From Winslowiella toletana (GTDB lineage: Bacteria > Pseudomonadota > Gammaproteobacteria > Enterobacterales > Enterobacteriaceae): 64,000 nucleotides of DNA. The stretch covers positions 3,224,001 through 3,288,000 of the forward strand of contig NZ_JAGGMQ010000001.1 in the NCBI RefSeq assembly GCF_017875465.1, given 5' to 3'. Both the position numbers and the translations under genes were made by a program. Of the stretch, positions 1 through 10,288 are shown piece after piece; positions within the stretch are counted from its first letter, which is position 1; every line of letters begins with the position of its first letter. The notes under the pieces were generated by a model. That model ran no database searches and was not told the DNA's origin. It saw only the letters and a program-made list of their open reading frames with translations.

Positions 1-720
1 GCCGTTGTTACTGCCATATTTGGCATTGGGGATCAGGAAACCAGAACGACGGCGATCGCCGATCGGCAATTGCATATACGGGCTGTAAAACACCGGCACC
101 GCACCAATTTTAAAGCGCGCATTCCAGATCTCCGCCACCTCTTCCTGGCGATCCTGAATCACTTCAGAACCGACCACGCTCCAGCTGTTATCGCCAGGCA
201 GACAGGAAGTAAAGGTGCCGTTTTCCAGAATGGTATAACGATTTTCACCGCGCAGTTTCATCTGATCGGCGACACCACGCCCCTGGCGGCCGACCATCTG
301 ATAGTCACCGTTCCAGACGTTGGTGTCTTTGGTATTCAGATTCGACCAGGCTTTCGGACCTTTCAGGATGACCTGATTGTCGTCATAGTGCACATTACCC
401 AGCGCATCAACCGTACGGGTAGGTACAGTTTGACCAGGCAAGGTTTTCTGATGAAGCTGTACTTCATCAGATTGCAGGCGGCTGTTACCCTGCTGCACAT
501 CGACATTGCCGGTGAACACCGCATCGTCGGGATAGTTGCCTTTCGCGTTATCAGCGTTAATCGTTACCGGCAGTTGATTGGTTTGTCCCTGCACCAGAGG
601 TCGATTATAACTCGGCACGCCAAGCATGCACTGCGACATCAAATCGTCGGCAAGCACATGCTGACTGTAAAGTGCTGAACCAATCAGAGTGGCCAGCAAA
701 GTAGGAATATGTTTTTTCAT
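1..720 (-). CDS. lptD: LPS-assembly protein LptD, N-terminal part
   Basis: Outer-membrane LPS translocon subunit; with LptE it inserts lipopolysaccharide into the outer leaflet. The gene reads leftward from an ATG at 720 and runs off the window edge, so only about the first 240 residues are seen. They begin with a signal peptide ([20 protein letters not shown], cleaved near VLA-DD). The N-terminal periplasmic LptA-like domain follows, recognisable by [33 protein letters not shown] and the conserved Cys in TSCLPG. The visible part is almost colinear with E. coli LptD. Divergent from djlA across a 184-base gap. Identity is secure; the C-terminal barrel is outside the window. Confidence 0.96.
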   Translation of the reverse strand, partial: MKKHIPTLLATLIGSALYSQHVLADDLMSQCMLGVPSYNRPLVQGQTNQLPVTINADNAKGNYPDDAVFTGNVDVQQGNSRLQSDEVQLHQKTLPGQTVPTRTVDALGNVHYDDNQVILKGPKAWSNLNTKDTNVWNGDYQMVGRQGRGVADQMKLRGENRYTILENGTFTSCLPGDNSWSVVGSEVIQDRQEEVAEIWNARFKIGAVPVFYSPYMQLPIGDRRRSGFLIPNAKYGSNNG

Positions 721-904
721 ACGCGGTATCGAGAATTCCGTGATAACTGGCATCATGCCGACAAACGGTCAGAGACTAACTTACTCAACTGCGTTGCGCT
801 AGTCTTAATCCTGCTCGTTTACCCGCGTTGCCGTTAGGCTCTGAGTTAAATGACAGGTATGATAATGCAATTTTTGGCCTTCAGCATGGCGAATTGAGGA
901 GTAT

Positions 905-1732
905 ATGCGCTATTGGGGAAAAGTACTTGGCCTTGTGCTGGGTTTGTTGTCTGGAGCAGGCTTCTGGGGCCTGGCGATTGGCCTGATTATTGGTCATATG
1001 GTTGATAAGGTTCGCGGCGCGCAAGGGCGGGGCTATTTCGCTAATCAGCAAACGCGGCAGACGCTGTTTTTTCGCACCACTTTTCAGGTGATGGGGCATT
1101 TAACCAAATCGAAAGGGCGCGTAACCAATGCTGATATTCAGATGGCGTCGCTGCTGATGGAGCGGATGCAGCTGCATGGTGTGGCGCGTACCGCGGCGCA
1201 GCAGGCGTTTCGTGAAGGTAAGCAGGGTGAATATCCGTTGCGAAGCAAGCTGCGTGAATTGCGTAGCGCCTGTTTCGGCCGTTTTGATCTGATTCGGATG
1301 TTTCTGGAAATTCAGATTCAGGCGGCGTTTGCCGATGGTTCACTGCATCCCAATGAGCGTCAGGTGTTGTATGTGATTGCTGAAGAGCTGGGTATTTCCC
1401 GCAGCCAGTTCGATCAGTTCTTACGTATGATGCAGAGCGGCCAGCAGTTTGGCGGCGGCGGCCAGTCGTGGAACGGCTCTTCTTCGCAAGGTGGTTTCCA
1501 GCAGGCGCCACGTGGGCCGACGCTGGAAGATGCCTGTAGCGTACTCGGCGTGAAAAGCAGCGACGATGCGGTCACCATTAAGCGCGCCTATCGCAAGCTG
1601 ATGAGTGAGCACCATCCTGATAAGCTGGTGGCGAAAGGTTTGCCGCCGGAAATGATGGAGATGGCGAAGCAAAAAGCGCAGGAAATTCAGTCGGCGTACG
1701 ATTTGATTAAGCGCGAAAAGAATTTTAAATAG
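905..1732 (+). CDS. djlA: Membrane-anchored co-chaperone DjlA
   Basis: Type III inner-membrane J-domain protein that stimulates DnaK and, in E. coli, affects the Rcs envelope-stress pathway. The 275 residues start with one transmembrane segment rich in glycine (about residues 6-30, [20 protein letters not shown]). A central TerB-like helical domain follows (about 55-180), then a Gly/Ser/Gln-rich linker and a C-terminal J domain with the HPD motif (EHHPDK). Length matches E. coli DjlA (271 aa). A GAGGAG ribosome site lies just before the ATG. It converges on rluA with a REP-type hairpin between the two. Confidence 0.95.
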   Translation: MRYWGKVLGLVLGLLSGAGFWGLAIGLIIGHMVDKVRGAQGRGYFANQQTRQTLFFRTTFQVMGHLTKSKGRVTNADIQMASLLMERMQLHGVARTAAQQAFREGKQGEYPLRSKLRELRSACFGRFDLIRMFLEIQIQAAFADGSLHPNERQVLYVIAEELGISRSQFDQFLRMMQSGQQFGGGGQSWNGSSSQGGFQQAPRGPTLEDACSVLGVKSSDDAVTIKRAYRKLMSEHHPDKLVAKGLPPEMMEMAKQKAQEIQSAYDLIKREKNFK

Positions 1733-1747
1733 CCGTGAAGTGAAAAA

Positions 1748-1767
1748 GGGCGGCGAGAACGCCGCCC
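1748..1767. repeat. Single REP-type palindrome, possible terminator
   Basis: GGGCGGCG-AGAA-CGCCGCCC forms a perfect 8-bp stem between the converging djlA and rluA stops. The core is the same as in the paired elements at 17655, 52748, 56133 and 59410, but the flanking GTAG/CTAC tetranucleotide is missing. It may serve as a bidirectional terminator; no T-run follows. Confidence 0.75.
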
Positions 1768-1776
1768 ACAGCAAAA

Positions 1777-2433
1777 TTAAAAATCCGCCGGCTGACGAAA
1801 AGTCATCGGCGTTTTATATTGCGGGTGGGTAATGGTCAGTATCTCCGCATGCAGCTGTAATCTTGGCGCCATGACTCTGGCTTCATCATGAGCATAAAAG
1901 CGGTCGCCCAGGATTGGATGGCCCAGCGCCAGCATATGGACGCGTAACTGATGAGAACGCCCGGTAATCGGCTTTAAGCGGACGCGCGCGCTGTTATCGG
2001 CGGCATACTCCAGCACTTCATACCCGGTCTGCGCCGCTTTGCCGGTTTCAAAACAGACTTTCTGCTTTGGCCGGTTCGGCCAGTCACAAATCAGTGGTAA
2101 ATCAACCAGCCCGCTCTCCGGCTGCGGATGCCCCCAGACGCGTGCAATGTAGGTTTTTTGTGGTTCGCGCTCGCGAAACTGCCGTTTAAGCTCACGCTCA
2201 GCGGCTTTGTTCAGCGCCACCACCATCACCCCGCTGGTCGCCATATCCAGCCGGTGTACCGATTCGGCCTGCGGGAAATCACGCTGAATGCGCGTCATCA
2301 CACTGTCTTTATGCTCTTCCAGACGACCGGGCACCGACAGCAAACCGCTGGGCTTGTTGACCACCATAATATGCTCATCCTGATAGAGGATATGCAGCCA
2401 GGGATCGAGTGGGGGATTGTAGGGTTCCATCAT
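1777..2433 (-). CDS. rluA: 23S/tRNA pseudouridine synthase RluA
   Basis: Makes pseudouridine at position 746 of 23S rRNA and position 32 of several tRNAs (known for E. coli RluA). The 218-aa protein has the RluA-family motif HRLDMATSG with the catalytic Asp, followed by the RSHQLRVHM and LGHPILGDRFY motifs of the family core. The N-terminal S4 domain found in RluC/RluD is absent, as expected for RluA. Two adjacent ATGs (2433 and 2430) can start it. It lies 71 bases downstream of rapA on the same strand, the same order as in E. coli, and may be co-transcribed. Confidence 0.95.
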   Translation of the reverse strand: MMEPYNPPLDPWLHILYQDEHIMVVNKPSGLLSVPGRLEEHKDSVMTRIQRDFPQAESVHRLDMATSGVMVVALNKAAERELKRQFREREPQKTYIARVWGHPQPESGLVDLPLICDWPNRPKQKVCFETGKAAQTGYEVLEYAADNSARVRLKPITGRSHQLRVHMLALGHPILGDRFYAHDEARVMAPRLQLHAEILTITHPQYKTPMTFRQPADF

Positions 2434-2458
2434 ATGTCCAACAGGTACTCGGGCAACA

Positions 2459-2484
2459 CCCTCCCCGATGTAAGCAGGGGAGGG
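2459..2484. repeat. G-rich palindromic repeat between rapA and rluA
   Basis: CCCTCCCC and GGGGAGGG pair perfectly (8 bp) around a 10-base loop, followed by more G-rich sequence to about 2498. It fills most of the short rapA-rluA spacer. It is unlike the GGGCGGCG repeats elsewhere in the window and may be a second intergenic repeat type or an mRNA-stabilising hairpin. Only one copy is present here. Confidence 0.5.
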
Positions 2485-2504
2485 CTGGGGTGGGGGAGCA
2501 ACGA

Positions 2505-5411
2505 TTACTGGTGCGTCACCACAATCAGGCGCAGCGCATCGAGGCGCCAGCCCGCATCGTTAAGACTGGCCAGCACCTGCGCACGATTGCTCTCCAGCGC
2601 TTCGACCTCGTCATCACGAATATTCGGATTGACCGCTTTCAGCGCTTCCAGACGCGACAGCTCGGCGCTCAGCTTCTCATCGGCTTCCTGACGCGCTGCA
2701 TCAATCACCAGGCGCGCTTCCGCCGCCGCCTGCTCTTCGGATAACTTCAGGATCTCATGCACATCCTGCTGTACCGCATTGACCAGTTTACTGCCGGTAT
2801 GACGGTTCACCGCATTAAGCTGACGGTTAAAGCTTTCAAATTCAACTTTGCCCGCCAGGTTAGTGCCTTTACGATCAACCAGCATACGGACTGGCGTTGG
2901 CGGCAGGAAGCGGGTCAGTTGCAGGTGCTTCGGCGCCTGCGCTTCCACCACGTAAATCATCTCCACCAGCAGGGTGCCGACCGGCAATGCTTTATTCTTC
3001 AGCAGCGACAGCGCGCAGCTGCCGGTATCGCCGGAGAGGATCAGATCCAGACCGTTACGAATAATCGGATGTTCCCAGGTAACATACTGGGCATCTTCAC
3101 GCGACAGCGCCTGCGCACGATCAAAGGTAATGGTGCAGCCATCTTCCGGCAGTCCCGGGAAATCTGGCACCAGCATATGATCGCCTGGCGTCAGCACGAT
3201 CATATTATCACTGCGATCTTCCTGATTGATGCCGACAATATCGAACAGGTTCAGCGCAAAGTTGACCAGTTCAATATCATTGTCCTGCTCGCCAATCAGA
3301 TCGGCCAGCGCCTGCGCCTGTTCGCCGCCATTGGAGTTCAGCTCCAGCAGGCGGTCGCGGCCCTGCTCCAGCTGGCTTTTCAGCGCGTCATGCTGGCTGC
3401 GGCACTGATGGATAAACTCCTCCAGTCCCTGTGGATTCTCCGGCGCTGCCAGATACTCAATCAGCTGCTGATAAACGCTGTCATAGATGGCGCGACCTGT
3501 CGGGCAGGTATGTTCAAACGCGTCCAGACCTTCGTGATACCAGCTAACCAGCACCGCCTGCGCGGTTTTTTCCAGATAGGGCACCATAATCTGAATATCG
3601 TGCGCCTGGCCGATACGATCGAGACGACCAATACGCTGCTCCAGCAGATCCGGGTTAAACGGCAGATCAAACATCACCAGACGGCTGGCGAACTGGAAGT
3701 TACGGCCTTCGGAACCGATTTCCGAGCACAGCAGCACCTGAGCGCCGCTCTCTTCGGTGGCAAAGTAAGCCGCGGCACGGTCGCGCTCGATAATTGACAG
3801 GCCTTCATGGAATACCGCAGCACGGATGCCTTCGCGCTCGCGCAGCACCTGCTCAAGTTGCAGGGCAGTAGCGGCTTTGGCGCAGATCACCAGTACTTTC
3901 TCGTCACGGTTGCTGGTCAGATAACCCAGCAGCCATTCAACGCGCGGATCGAAGTTCCACCAGGTGCCGCTGTCGCCTTCAAATTCCTGATAAATCTGCT
4001 CCGGATAGAGCATATCGCGTGCGCGCTCGTCGGCGGATTTACGCGCGCTCATAATCCCGGAGACTTTAATCGCCGTCTGATACTGCAACGGCAGTGGCAG
4101 GCGAATCTGATGCAGTTCACGTTTCGGGAAGCCTTTCACACCATTACGGGTGTTACGGAACAGTACGCGGCTGGTGCCATGGCGATCCATCAGCATGCTG
4201 ATCAGCTCCTGACGCGCCTGCTGCTTGCCTTCACGGTTGCTGTTGGCCACCTGCAATAGCGGCTCGATATCCTGTTCGCCCACCAGGTCGTTCAGCATAT
4301 TCATCTCATCGGTGGAGATGGTTTTATCTGCCAGCAGCATAGCGACGGCATCAGCAATCGGGCGGAAATTCTGTTGCTCTTCAACAAACTGAGCGAAATC
4401 GTGGAAACGATCCGGATCCAGCAGGCGCAGACGGGCAAAGTGGCTCTCCATACCGAGCTGTTCCGGGGTGGCGGTCAGCAGCAGTACGCCCGGGATCTGT
4501 TCGGCGAGTTGCTCAATCACCTGATATTCGCGGCTTGGTTCGCCTTCGCTCCACGCCAGGTGGTGCGCCTCATCGACGATCAGCAGGTCCCACTCGGCCT
4601 CGGCCATTTTCTCCAGGCGCTGTTTGTTGCGGCGCACAAAGTCCAGCGAGCAGATCACCAGCTGTTCTGTTTCAAAGGCGTTGTCGCTGTCATGCTGCGC
4701 TTCGGCGTAACGGTCGTCATCAAACAGCGCAAAGCGCAGGTTAAAGCGGCGCAGCATCTCGACCAGCCACTGATGTTGCAGGGTTTCCGGCACCACGATC
4801 AATACGCGTTCGGCACGGCCCGCCAGCAGCTGCTGATGGATAATCATGCCCGCTTCGATGGTTTTACCCAGACCCACTTCATCGGCCAGCAACACGCGCG
4901 GCGCATGGCGACGGCCAACGTCATGGGCAATATGCAGCTGGTGCGGGATCAGGTTGGTGCGCATCCCACGCAGGCCGCTGATCGCCAGACGATACTGTTC
5001 ACTGTGATATTTGCGCGCGCGAAAACGCAGGGCAAAGCGATCCATGCGATCGAGCTGACCGGCAAACAGGCGATCCTGCGGTTTGCTGAACACTAATTTA
5101 CTGTCCAGCATCATTTCGCGCAGCGTCACGCCGCTCTCATCGTTATCCAGACGCTTGCCGACATAGGTCATCAGACCTTTATCGCTGAGGGCTTCTTCTA
5201 CTTCCAGCTGCCAGCCTTCATGACTGGTCACGGTGTCGCCCGGATTAAAGATCACGCGGGTAATCGGAGAATCATTTCTGGCATAGAGACGGTTTTCACC
5301 CGTGGCAGGGAACAACACTGTCACCATACGTGCATCCAGTGCAACAATGGTTCCCAATCCCAGTTCGCTTTCCGTATCGCTGATCCAGCGTTGACCAAGT
5401 GTATAAGGCAT
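2505..5411 (-). CDS. rapA: RNA polymerase-associated ATPase RapA
   Basis: Swi2/Snf2-family ATPase that binds RNA polymerase and promotes its recycling after transcription. At 968 aa it has the same length as E. coli RapA. N-terminal Tudor-like domains cover about residues 1-110. The Walker A motif is ADEVGLGKT (about 176-184) and motif II is DEAH (280-283). The second RecA-like lobe contains [11 protein letters not shown] and the arginine-finger motif [15 protein letters not shown]. The family's long C-terminal domain follows. Transcribed leftward ahead of rluA. Confidence 0.97.
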   Translation of the reverse strand: MPYTLGQRWISDTESELGLGTIVALDARMVTVLFPATGENRLYARNDSPITRVIFNPGDTVTSHEGWQLEVEEALSDKGLMTYVGKRLDNDESGVTLREMMLDSKLVFSKPQDRLFAGQLDRMDRFALRFRARKYHSEQYRLAISGLRGMRTNLIPHQLHIAHDVGRRHAPRVLLADEVGLGKTIEAGMIIHQQLLAGRAERVLIVVPETLQHQWLVEMLRRFNLRFALFDDDRYAEAQHDSDNAFETEQLVICSLDFVRRNKQRLEKMAEAEWDLLIVDEAHHLAWSEGEPSREYQVIEQLAEQIPGVLLLTATPEQLGMESHFARLRLLDPDRFHDFAQFVEEQQNFRPIADAVAMLLADKTISTDEMNMLNDLVGEQDIEPLLQVANSNREGKQQARQELISMLMDRHGTSRVLFRNTRNGVKGFPKRELHQIRLPLPLQYQTAIKVSGIMSARKSADERARDMLYPEQIYQEFEGDSGTWWNFDPRVEWLLGYLTSNRDEKVLVICAKAATALQLEQVLREREGIRAAVFHEGLSIIERDRAAAYFATEESGAQVLLCSEIGSEGRNFQFASRLVMFDLPFNPDLLEQRIGRLDRIGQAHDIQIMVPYLEKTAQAVLVSWYHEGLDAFEHTCPTGRAIYDSVYQQLIEYLAAPENPQGLEEFIHQCRSQHDALKSQLEQGRDRLLELNSNGGEQAQALADLIGEQDNDIELVNFALNLFDIVGINQEDRSDNMIVLTPGDHMLVPDFPGLPEDGCTITFDRAQALSREDAQYVTWEHPIIRNGLDLILSGDTGSCALSLLKNKALPVGTLLVEMIYVVEAQAPKHLQLTRFLPPTPVRMLVDRKGTNLAGKVEFESFNRQLNAVNRHTGSKLVNAVQQDVHEILKLSEEQAAAEARLVIDAARQEADEKLSAELSRLEALKAVNPNIRDDEVEALESNRAQVLASLNDAGWRLDALRLIVVTHQ

Positions 5412-5433
5412 AGATAGTTGGCTCGATTCTCAT

Positions 5434-5554
5434 CCCCTTCGTAATTGAAGTTGCCGCAGCGTTAGCGGCGTTCACTCACCCGAATCACTGACTGGTGTCA
5501 GTTCACCGGGATTTGTTCTCTTGCTGCCTTGCTGCAACTCCAGTTACTTTGGGG
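5434..5554. repeat. 121-bp element with imperfect terminal inverted repeats
   Basis: The left end reads CCCCTTCGTAATTGAAGTTG and the right end, reverse-complemented, reads CCCCAAAGTAACTGGAGTTG. The two arms match over roughly 20 bases with few mismatches, and the similarity runs on into a CAGC on each side. It fills much of the rapA-polB spacer (5412-5688), which holds no convincing gene. The form suggests a MITE-like or ERIC-like intergenic repeat, or a long stem-loop in the rapA 5' leader. No second copy was found in this window. Confidence 0.45.
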
Positions 5555-5688
5555 AACTCATGTTTTTTTAGAACGCGCTGCAGGCAATAGCATTGCGGCC
5601 GGACAAAAAGAGTGTCTGGCTGAAGGTGCGGAGCGTTGACGTTCAGGAAGGGCGCTATGGTACTGGAAGGTAACGCGTTCGTCACCTG

Positions 5689-8049
5689 TCAAAACAGCCC
5701 TAACTGTCCTGTTATCAGTGTAGCAAAGTCATCCTGCATAAATGGCAGAATGCCGTCCGCCACCGGTTGTAGCTGGCGCGAAAGATAGTGATCATAGTCG
5801 AGAGGTGTGATTCGCGCCTCCAGCGGTTCCGGGCCTGAGGTTGCCATCACATAGCGAATATAACCGCCATTCTGGTACTGCAACGGGCGGCCCAGCTTGC
5901 GGTTGTGCTCATCGGCCAGCCGCGCGGCGCGCACATGCGGCGGCACATTACGTTCATACTCTTTCAGTGGCCGGCGTAAGCGCTTTTTGAATACCAGTCG
6001 ATCGTCAAGTTCACCGTCCAGCAGCTGACGCACAGTTTCACGAATAAAATCCTGATAAGGCTGGCGCTGAAAAATCCGCAGATAAAGTTCCTGCTGAAAC
6101 TGCTGTGCCAGCGGCGTCCAGTCGGTGCGGACCGTTTCCAGCCCTTTAAACACCATGCGCTGCTGACCGTCCGCGGTAATTAAACCGGCATAGCGTTTTT
6201 TGCTGCCCTGTTCGGCGCCACGAATGGTGGGCATTAAGAAACGGCTGAAATGGGTTTCGTACTCCAGCTCCAGCGCGCTTTCCAGACCATACTGCTGGCT
6301 GAGATGCTGCCGCCACCAGAGGTTAACTTTCTCCACCAGCCGCTGACCAATCTCACTGGCCTGCGCGTTATCGTGCGGCGATTTCAGCCAGACAAAGGTG
6401 GAATCAGTGTCGCCGTAAATCACATCGTAACCTTCCGCCTCAATCAGCTCGCGCGTCTGGCGCATAATTTCATGGCCGCGCAGGGTGATGGAAGAGGCGA
6501 GGCGCGGATCGAAAAAGCGACAGGCGCTGGTGCCGAGCACGCCATAAAAGGCGTTCATAATAATCTTCAGCGCCTGTGACAGCGGCTTATTGCCCTGTTT
6601 TTTCGCCGCTTCACGCCCCAGCCAGATCTGTTTGACGATCTCCGGCAGGCAGTGTTCGCTGCGCGAGAAGCGCGCATGGCGGAAGCCGGGCACGGAGTGC
6701 GCGTCGTCGGGCGTCGCCAGTCCGGCCACCAGACCGACCGGATCGATCAGAAAGGTGCGGATAATCGACGGATAGAGGCTTTTATAATCCAGCACCAGCA
6801 CCGAATCATACAGACCGGGGCGTGAATCCATCACATAGCCGCCGGGGCTGGCTTCCGGGGCGATTTCACCGAGATTAGGCGCCACATAACCGGCACGATG
6901 CATCCGTGGCAGATAGAGATGGCTGAAGGCAGCGACAGAGCCGCCATGGCGATCCACCGCCAGACCATTAACCGAGGCGCGTTCCAGTAAAAACGGCATC
7001 AGTTCGGTGTGCTGGAAAATGCGCGTCACCAGTTCGCAATCTTTCAGGTTGTAGCGCGCCAGCGCCGGTTTGTCGTTGGCGAAACGTTCATTGATCTCTT
7101 CCATGCGCTGCCATGGATTATTAATCGCTTTACCTTCGCCCAGCAGTTCGCGCGATACCGCTTCGAGGCTGAACGAGGAGAAGTTCCAGAATGCGGATTT
7201 TAGCGCCTCAATGCCGTCAATAATCAGCCGTCCGGCAGCTTGCGCGAAAAATACGCCGGGTTTAAAACCGTGTTCGCGCCACTCCAGCGGCTGGCGATCG
7301 CGGCCCAGACGCAGCGGTATGCCATAGCGGTCGGCATGTTTTTGCAGCACACGCAGGTCAAACTGCACCACGCTCCAGCCAATCACCACGTCGGGGTCGT
7401 GCTGCTGAAACCAGGCGTTAAGTTTTTCCAGCAGCTGCGGACGGCTGCTGACATATTCCAGATTAAAATCCAGCTGGCTGGCATCGCCATTTTCCGGTCC
7501 GAGCATATACACATCACGCTGACCACAACCCTCAAGGCCAATGCAGTAAAGCTCACCGTGCTGGGTGGTTTCGATATCCAGTGAGACCCACTTTAGCGGC
7601 GGCCGATAATCAGGATGCGGCTTCAGCCTGCCGTTGATCAGGCTGTCACCGGCAGGCTGACCGCTGAACCATACCGGCGCGGTGATAAAGCGCTCCATTA
7701 AAAAGCGCTCCGGGGGACGGATATCGGCCTCGTACAATGGGATCTGCTGTTCACGCAGTAGCTTTTCCAGCCGCTGTAGCTGGCGATACTGACGGCAATA
7801 GAGCGCAAATACCGGGCGATGACGGAAGTCTTTCAGTTCGAGGGGCGTAATGCGACAGTGACGTTCAGCGGCCAGCAGCTGTTCTGCCTGCTGCTGAAAT
7901 TGTTGCGGAATAAAGGCCACCGACTCCTGCTCCGGCAGCACCAGCCGTTGCGGCCCGGCATCGGTTGCCAGCCACAGCACCACTTCCGTACCGGTGGCGG
8001 TGTCCCGCCAGTGGCGAGTAAGTAAAAAGCCTGCGCGTGCGTTATCCAC
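5689..8049 (-). CDS. polB: DNA polymerase II
   Basis: B-family, SOS-inducible polymerase with 3'-5' proofreading, used in replication restart and translesion synthesis. The 786 residues (E. coli 783) carry exonuclease motif Exo I (SLDIETTQ, D158/E160), polymerase motif A (DYKSLYPS, 421-428), motif B ([12 protein letters not shown], about 495-506) and motif C with the catalytic aspartates (YGDTDS, 545-550). The C-terminal end QLGLF matches the beta-clamp-binding tail of this family. A near-consensus LexA box lies about 40 bases upstream. In E. coli the next gene upstream is araD; here it is vgrG, divergently oriented. Confidence 0.97.
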   Translation of the reverse strand: MDNARAGFLLTRHWRDTATGTEVVLWLATDAGPQRLVLPEQESVAFIPQQFQQQAEQLLAAERHCRITPLELKDFRHRPVFALYCRQYRQLQRLEKLLREQQIPLYEADIRPPERFLMERFITAPVWFSGQPAGDSLINGRLKPHPDYRPPLKWVSLDIETTQHGELYCIGLEGCGQRDVYMLGPENGDASQLDFNLEYVSSRPQLLEKLNAWFQQHDPDVVIGWSVVQFDLRVLQKHADRYGIPLRLGRDRQPLEWREHGFKPGVFFAQAAGRLIIDGIEALKSAFWNFSSFSLEAVSRELLGEGKAINNPWQRMEEINERFANDKPALARYNLKDCELVTRIFQHTELMPFLLERASVNGLAVDRHGGSVAAFSHLYLPRMHRAGYVAPNLGEIAPEASPGGYVMDSRPGLYDSVLVLDYKSLYPSIIRTFLIDPVGLVAGLATPDDAHSVPGFRHARFSRSEHCLPEIVKQIWLGREAAKKQGNKPLSQALKIIMNAFYGVLGTSACRFFDPRLASSITLRGHEIMRQTRELIEAEGYDVIYGDTDSTFVWLKSPHDNAQASEIGQRLVEKVNLWWRQHLSQQYGLESALELEYETHFSRFLMPTIRGAEQGSKKRYAGLITADGQQRMVFKGLETVRTDWTPLAQQFQQELYLRIFQRQPYQDFIRETVRQLLDGELDDRLVFKKRLRRPLKEYERNVPPHVRAARLADEHNRKLGRPLQYQNGGYIRYVMATSGPEPLEARITPLDYDHYLSRQLQPVADGILPFMQDDFATLITGQLGLF

Positions 8050-8087
8050 CCGGAACCCTTATTGCGTTAACTGTAAATAATAATAGC

Positions 8088-8103
8088 ATGTTTATTTATA
8101 CAG
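8088..8103 (-). promoter_or_regulatory. Candidate LexA box of polB
   Basis: On the minus strand the site reads AACTG-TATAAATAAA-CATGC, that is CTG-N10-CAT, one base away from the CTG-N10-CAG core of the enterobacterial SOS box, with the usual AT-rich centre. It sits 39-54 bases before the polB start codon, where E. coli polB also has its LexA site. Binding is inferred. Confidence 0.5.
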
Positions 8104-8219
8104 TTCTTGCGCGACAATTAGCGGGATTTTAATTCAGCTGCTAAACCTTGTGGGTAACATAAAAAAGTCATTGATGACCTGAGCCAGGCTGGCGCTGTAT
8201 CAACTAAAAGGATATTTCG

Positions 8220-10172
8220 ATGGAACCTGTAATCGTAGCCCATACGCCATTGGGTGATGGGCAGTTGCTGTTTAAATCACTGAACGGCACTGAACAACTC
8301 TCCGCACTCTACGCTTTTGAAATCGAATTACTCAGTCACGACAATAATATTGCGCTAAAAACGTTACTGGGCGGCGACTTAGCTGTTGAGTTAAAAGATC
8401 AGCAGGCGCCATCGCGTTATTTAACCGGAAAAATTACACAAATTACCCATGCCGGTCAGGCCATCGGCGCTGAACGCTACACGCTGTATCGCGCCACCAT
8501 CCGTCCGGCGGTATGGTACTTAACGCAAAACCGTGACTTCCGTATCTGGCAGGAAAAAACGGTGCCTGAAATCCTGCATGATCTGTTTAAAGCCCACCAT
8601 ATTCTGTATGAAAACCGGCTGAGCTGGCGTTATCGCCAGTGGGATTATTGCGTCCAGTATCAGGAGAGTGATTTCGATTTTATTAGTCGCCTGATGGAGC
8701 ATGAGGGGATTTATTACTATTTTTCGCATCAGGCGGATGGGCAGGTGCTGATTCTGGCCGACGGGCCGCAGGCGCATAACGCGCTGGCGGGCCATGAAAA
8801 TATCCCGTGGAGCACTCAAGAGGGTCATGCTGCGGGGATTAGCGGCTGGAGCGCCACTGACACCATCACCCCGGCGCTTTACAGCATGGATGACTACGAT
8901 TTTCGTCAGCCGCGCGCGCGGCTGCTGGAGGTGCGACAAAATCCTCACTCCGGCGCCGTCGGCAGAGCGGAAGTGTTCGACTGGCCTGGCCGTTTTAACG
9001 ATCGTCAGCAGGGGGAGTTTTATGCACGCATACGTCAGCAGGAGCTGGCAGCGCAGCACCAGCAGATGGCGGGCAGCGCAAGCGCCTGTGGCATCGCGCC
9101 CGGTTATCTGTTTCAGCTCTGCGGCGCGCCGCGTCGTGAGGATGAGCGGCAATATCTTACCGTCAGCGCCAGCTGGTTACTTAGCGTCAGTCCCTGCAAT
9201 AGCGGCGCAGCAGGCGGCGAGCGGCTGGTAAGCTTTACCCTGGTGCCGGGCGATATCAACTGGCGCCCGCTGCGGCAGACGCGCTGGCCAAAGACCCATG
9301 GCCCGCAAACTGCCGAGGTGATCGGACCCTATGGCGAAACTATCTGGACCGATAAATATGGCCGGGTAAAACTGAAGTTCCGCTGGGATCGCCATGGTTG
9401 CAGCGATGGCAGTAGTTCGTGCTGGGTACGCGTCTCCAGCAGCTGGGCGGGCTGGGGATATGGCGCCTTACAGGTGCCGCGCGTTGGTGAGGAGGTAGTG
9501 GTGGATTTTATTAATGGCGACCCGGATCGACCGATTATCACCGGGCGTGTCTATAACCAGCAGAACATGCCACCCTGGGAGCTGCCCAGTGCCGCCACAC
9601 GGATGGGTTTTATGTCGCGCAGCAGTGGCGGCACCATTGATAACGCCAGCTTTCTGTTTCTCGACGATGCCCTCGGTAACGAATCTTTTACCCTGCACGC
9701 TGAACGCGATATGACGATTTCAGTGGAGAACGATCTTCATATGCGGGTTGGCGGTAACCGGCAGGAGCATACTGCGGGAGACCTGATGGTTTCGGTTGAT
9801 GGCAGCTGGCAGCAAGAGGTGAATGGCGGCGAAATCATGATCTCTTCGCCACATAAAATCACGCTGAAAAGTGACACCACCATTGAAATGGATGCCCCGG
9901 TCAGTACCGTGAATGCACGCAGTCACGCTTACACCACCACCGGTTTCAATGTCAGTATTAACGGACTGGATATCAAGATGAATGCGATGTCAGTGGGCAC
10001 CACCATCTCCAGCAATGAAGTGAAGAGCCTTGCCTGCACCTTTACCGGATTAAGCCTGTCAAAGACCGGCGTCACCATGCAAACCAACACCATTAAATAC
10101 AGCGGAACACAGCTGATGGTCGATCTTTCGGCGGTGCGAACGTTGATGAGCGGCTTGTTTTTATATATGTGA
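8220..10172 (+). CDS. Orphan type VI secretion spike protein VgrG
   Basis: Trimeric spike tip of the type VI secretion system, related to phage gp27-gp5. The 650 residues show the gp27-like part (1 to about 360, with the conserved QESDFDFISRLMEHEGIYYY around 148-167). The gp5 OB-fold is at about 373-446 (YGRVKLKFRWDR, RVGEEVVVDFINGDPDRPII). From about 500 a repetitive beta-rich needle segment follows. The last roughly 85 residues (about 565-650) are Ser/Thr-rich and lack any recognisable enzyme fold. No Hcp, PAAR, DUF4123 adaptor, immunity gene or other tss gene is nearby, so it depends on a T6SS encoded elsewhere. It occupies the place of E. coli araBAD/araC. AAAAGGATATTTCG precedes the ATG. 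Confidence 0.9.
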   Translation: MEPVIVAHTPLGDGQLLFKSLNGTEQLSALYAFEIELLSHDNNIALKTLLGGDLAVELKDQQAPSRYLTGKITQITHAGQAIGAERYTLYRATIRPAVWYLTQNRDFRIWQEKTVPEILHDLFKAHHILYENRLSWRYRQWDYCVQYQESDFDFISRLMEHEGIYYYFSHQADGQVLILADGPQAHNALAGHENIPWSTQEGHAAGISGWSATDTITPALYSMDDYDFRQPRARLLEVRQNPHSGAVGRAEVFDWPGRFNDRQQGEFYARIRQQELAAQHQQMAGSASACGIAPGYLFQLCGAPRREDERQYLTVSASWLLSVSPCNSGAAGGERLVSFTLVPGDINWRPLRQTRWPKTHGPQTAEVIGPYGETIWTDKYGRVKLKFRWDRHGCSDGSSSCWVRVSSSWAGWGYGALQVPRVGEEVVVDFINGDPDRPIITGRVYNQQNMPPWELPSAATRMGFMSRSSGGTIDNASFLFLDDALGNESFTLHAERDMTISVENDLHMRVGGNRQEHTAGDLMVSVDGSWQQEVNGGEIMISSPHKITLKSDTTIEMDAPVSTVNARSHAYTTTGFNVSINGLDIKMNAMSVGTTISSNEVKSLACTFTGLSLSKTGVTMQTNTIKYSGTQLMVDLSAVRTLMSGLFLYM

Positions 10173-10288
10173 TCACGCCATCACCTGCTGACATTGACAT
10201 AAAGCCAACACTCCCATACAAAACAAGCCTTGACGCTGTTGTGACGGGTCAGGACAATCCAGCATTCGAAATACCAGAATGGAACATT

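Noticed and set aside
70..678. 202-aa plus-strand open frame at the left edge
   Set aside because: It is the complement of lptD codons, with no homology or ribosome site.
2757..3797. 346-aa plus-strand frame inside rapA
   Set aside because: Antisense to a fully conserved gene, His/Arg/Gln-rich composition typical of a shadow frame.
10169..10288. Longer N-terminus for YabI
   Set aside because: The 40 extra residues overlap vgrG, lack similarity to YabI, and the ATG at 10289 starts the conserved sequence.
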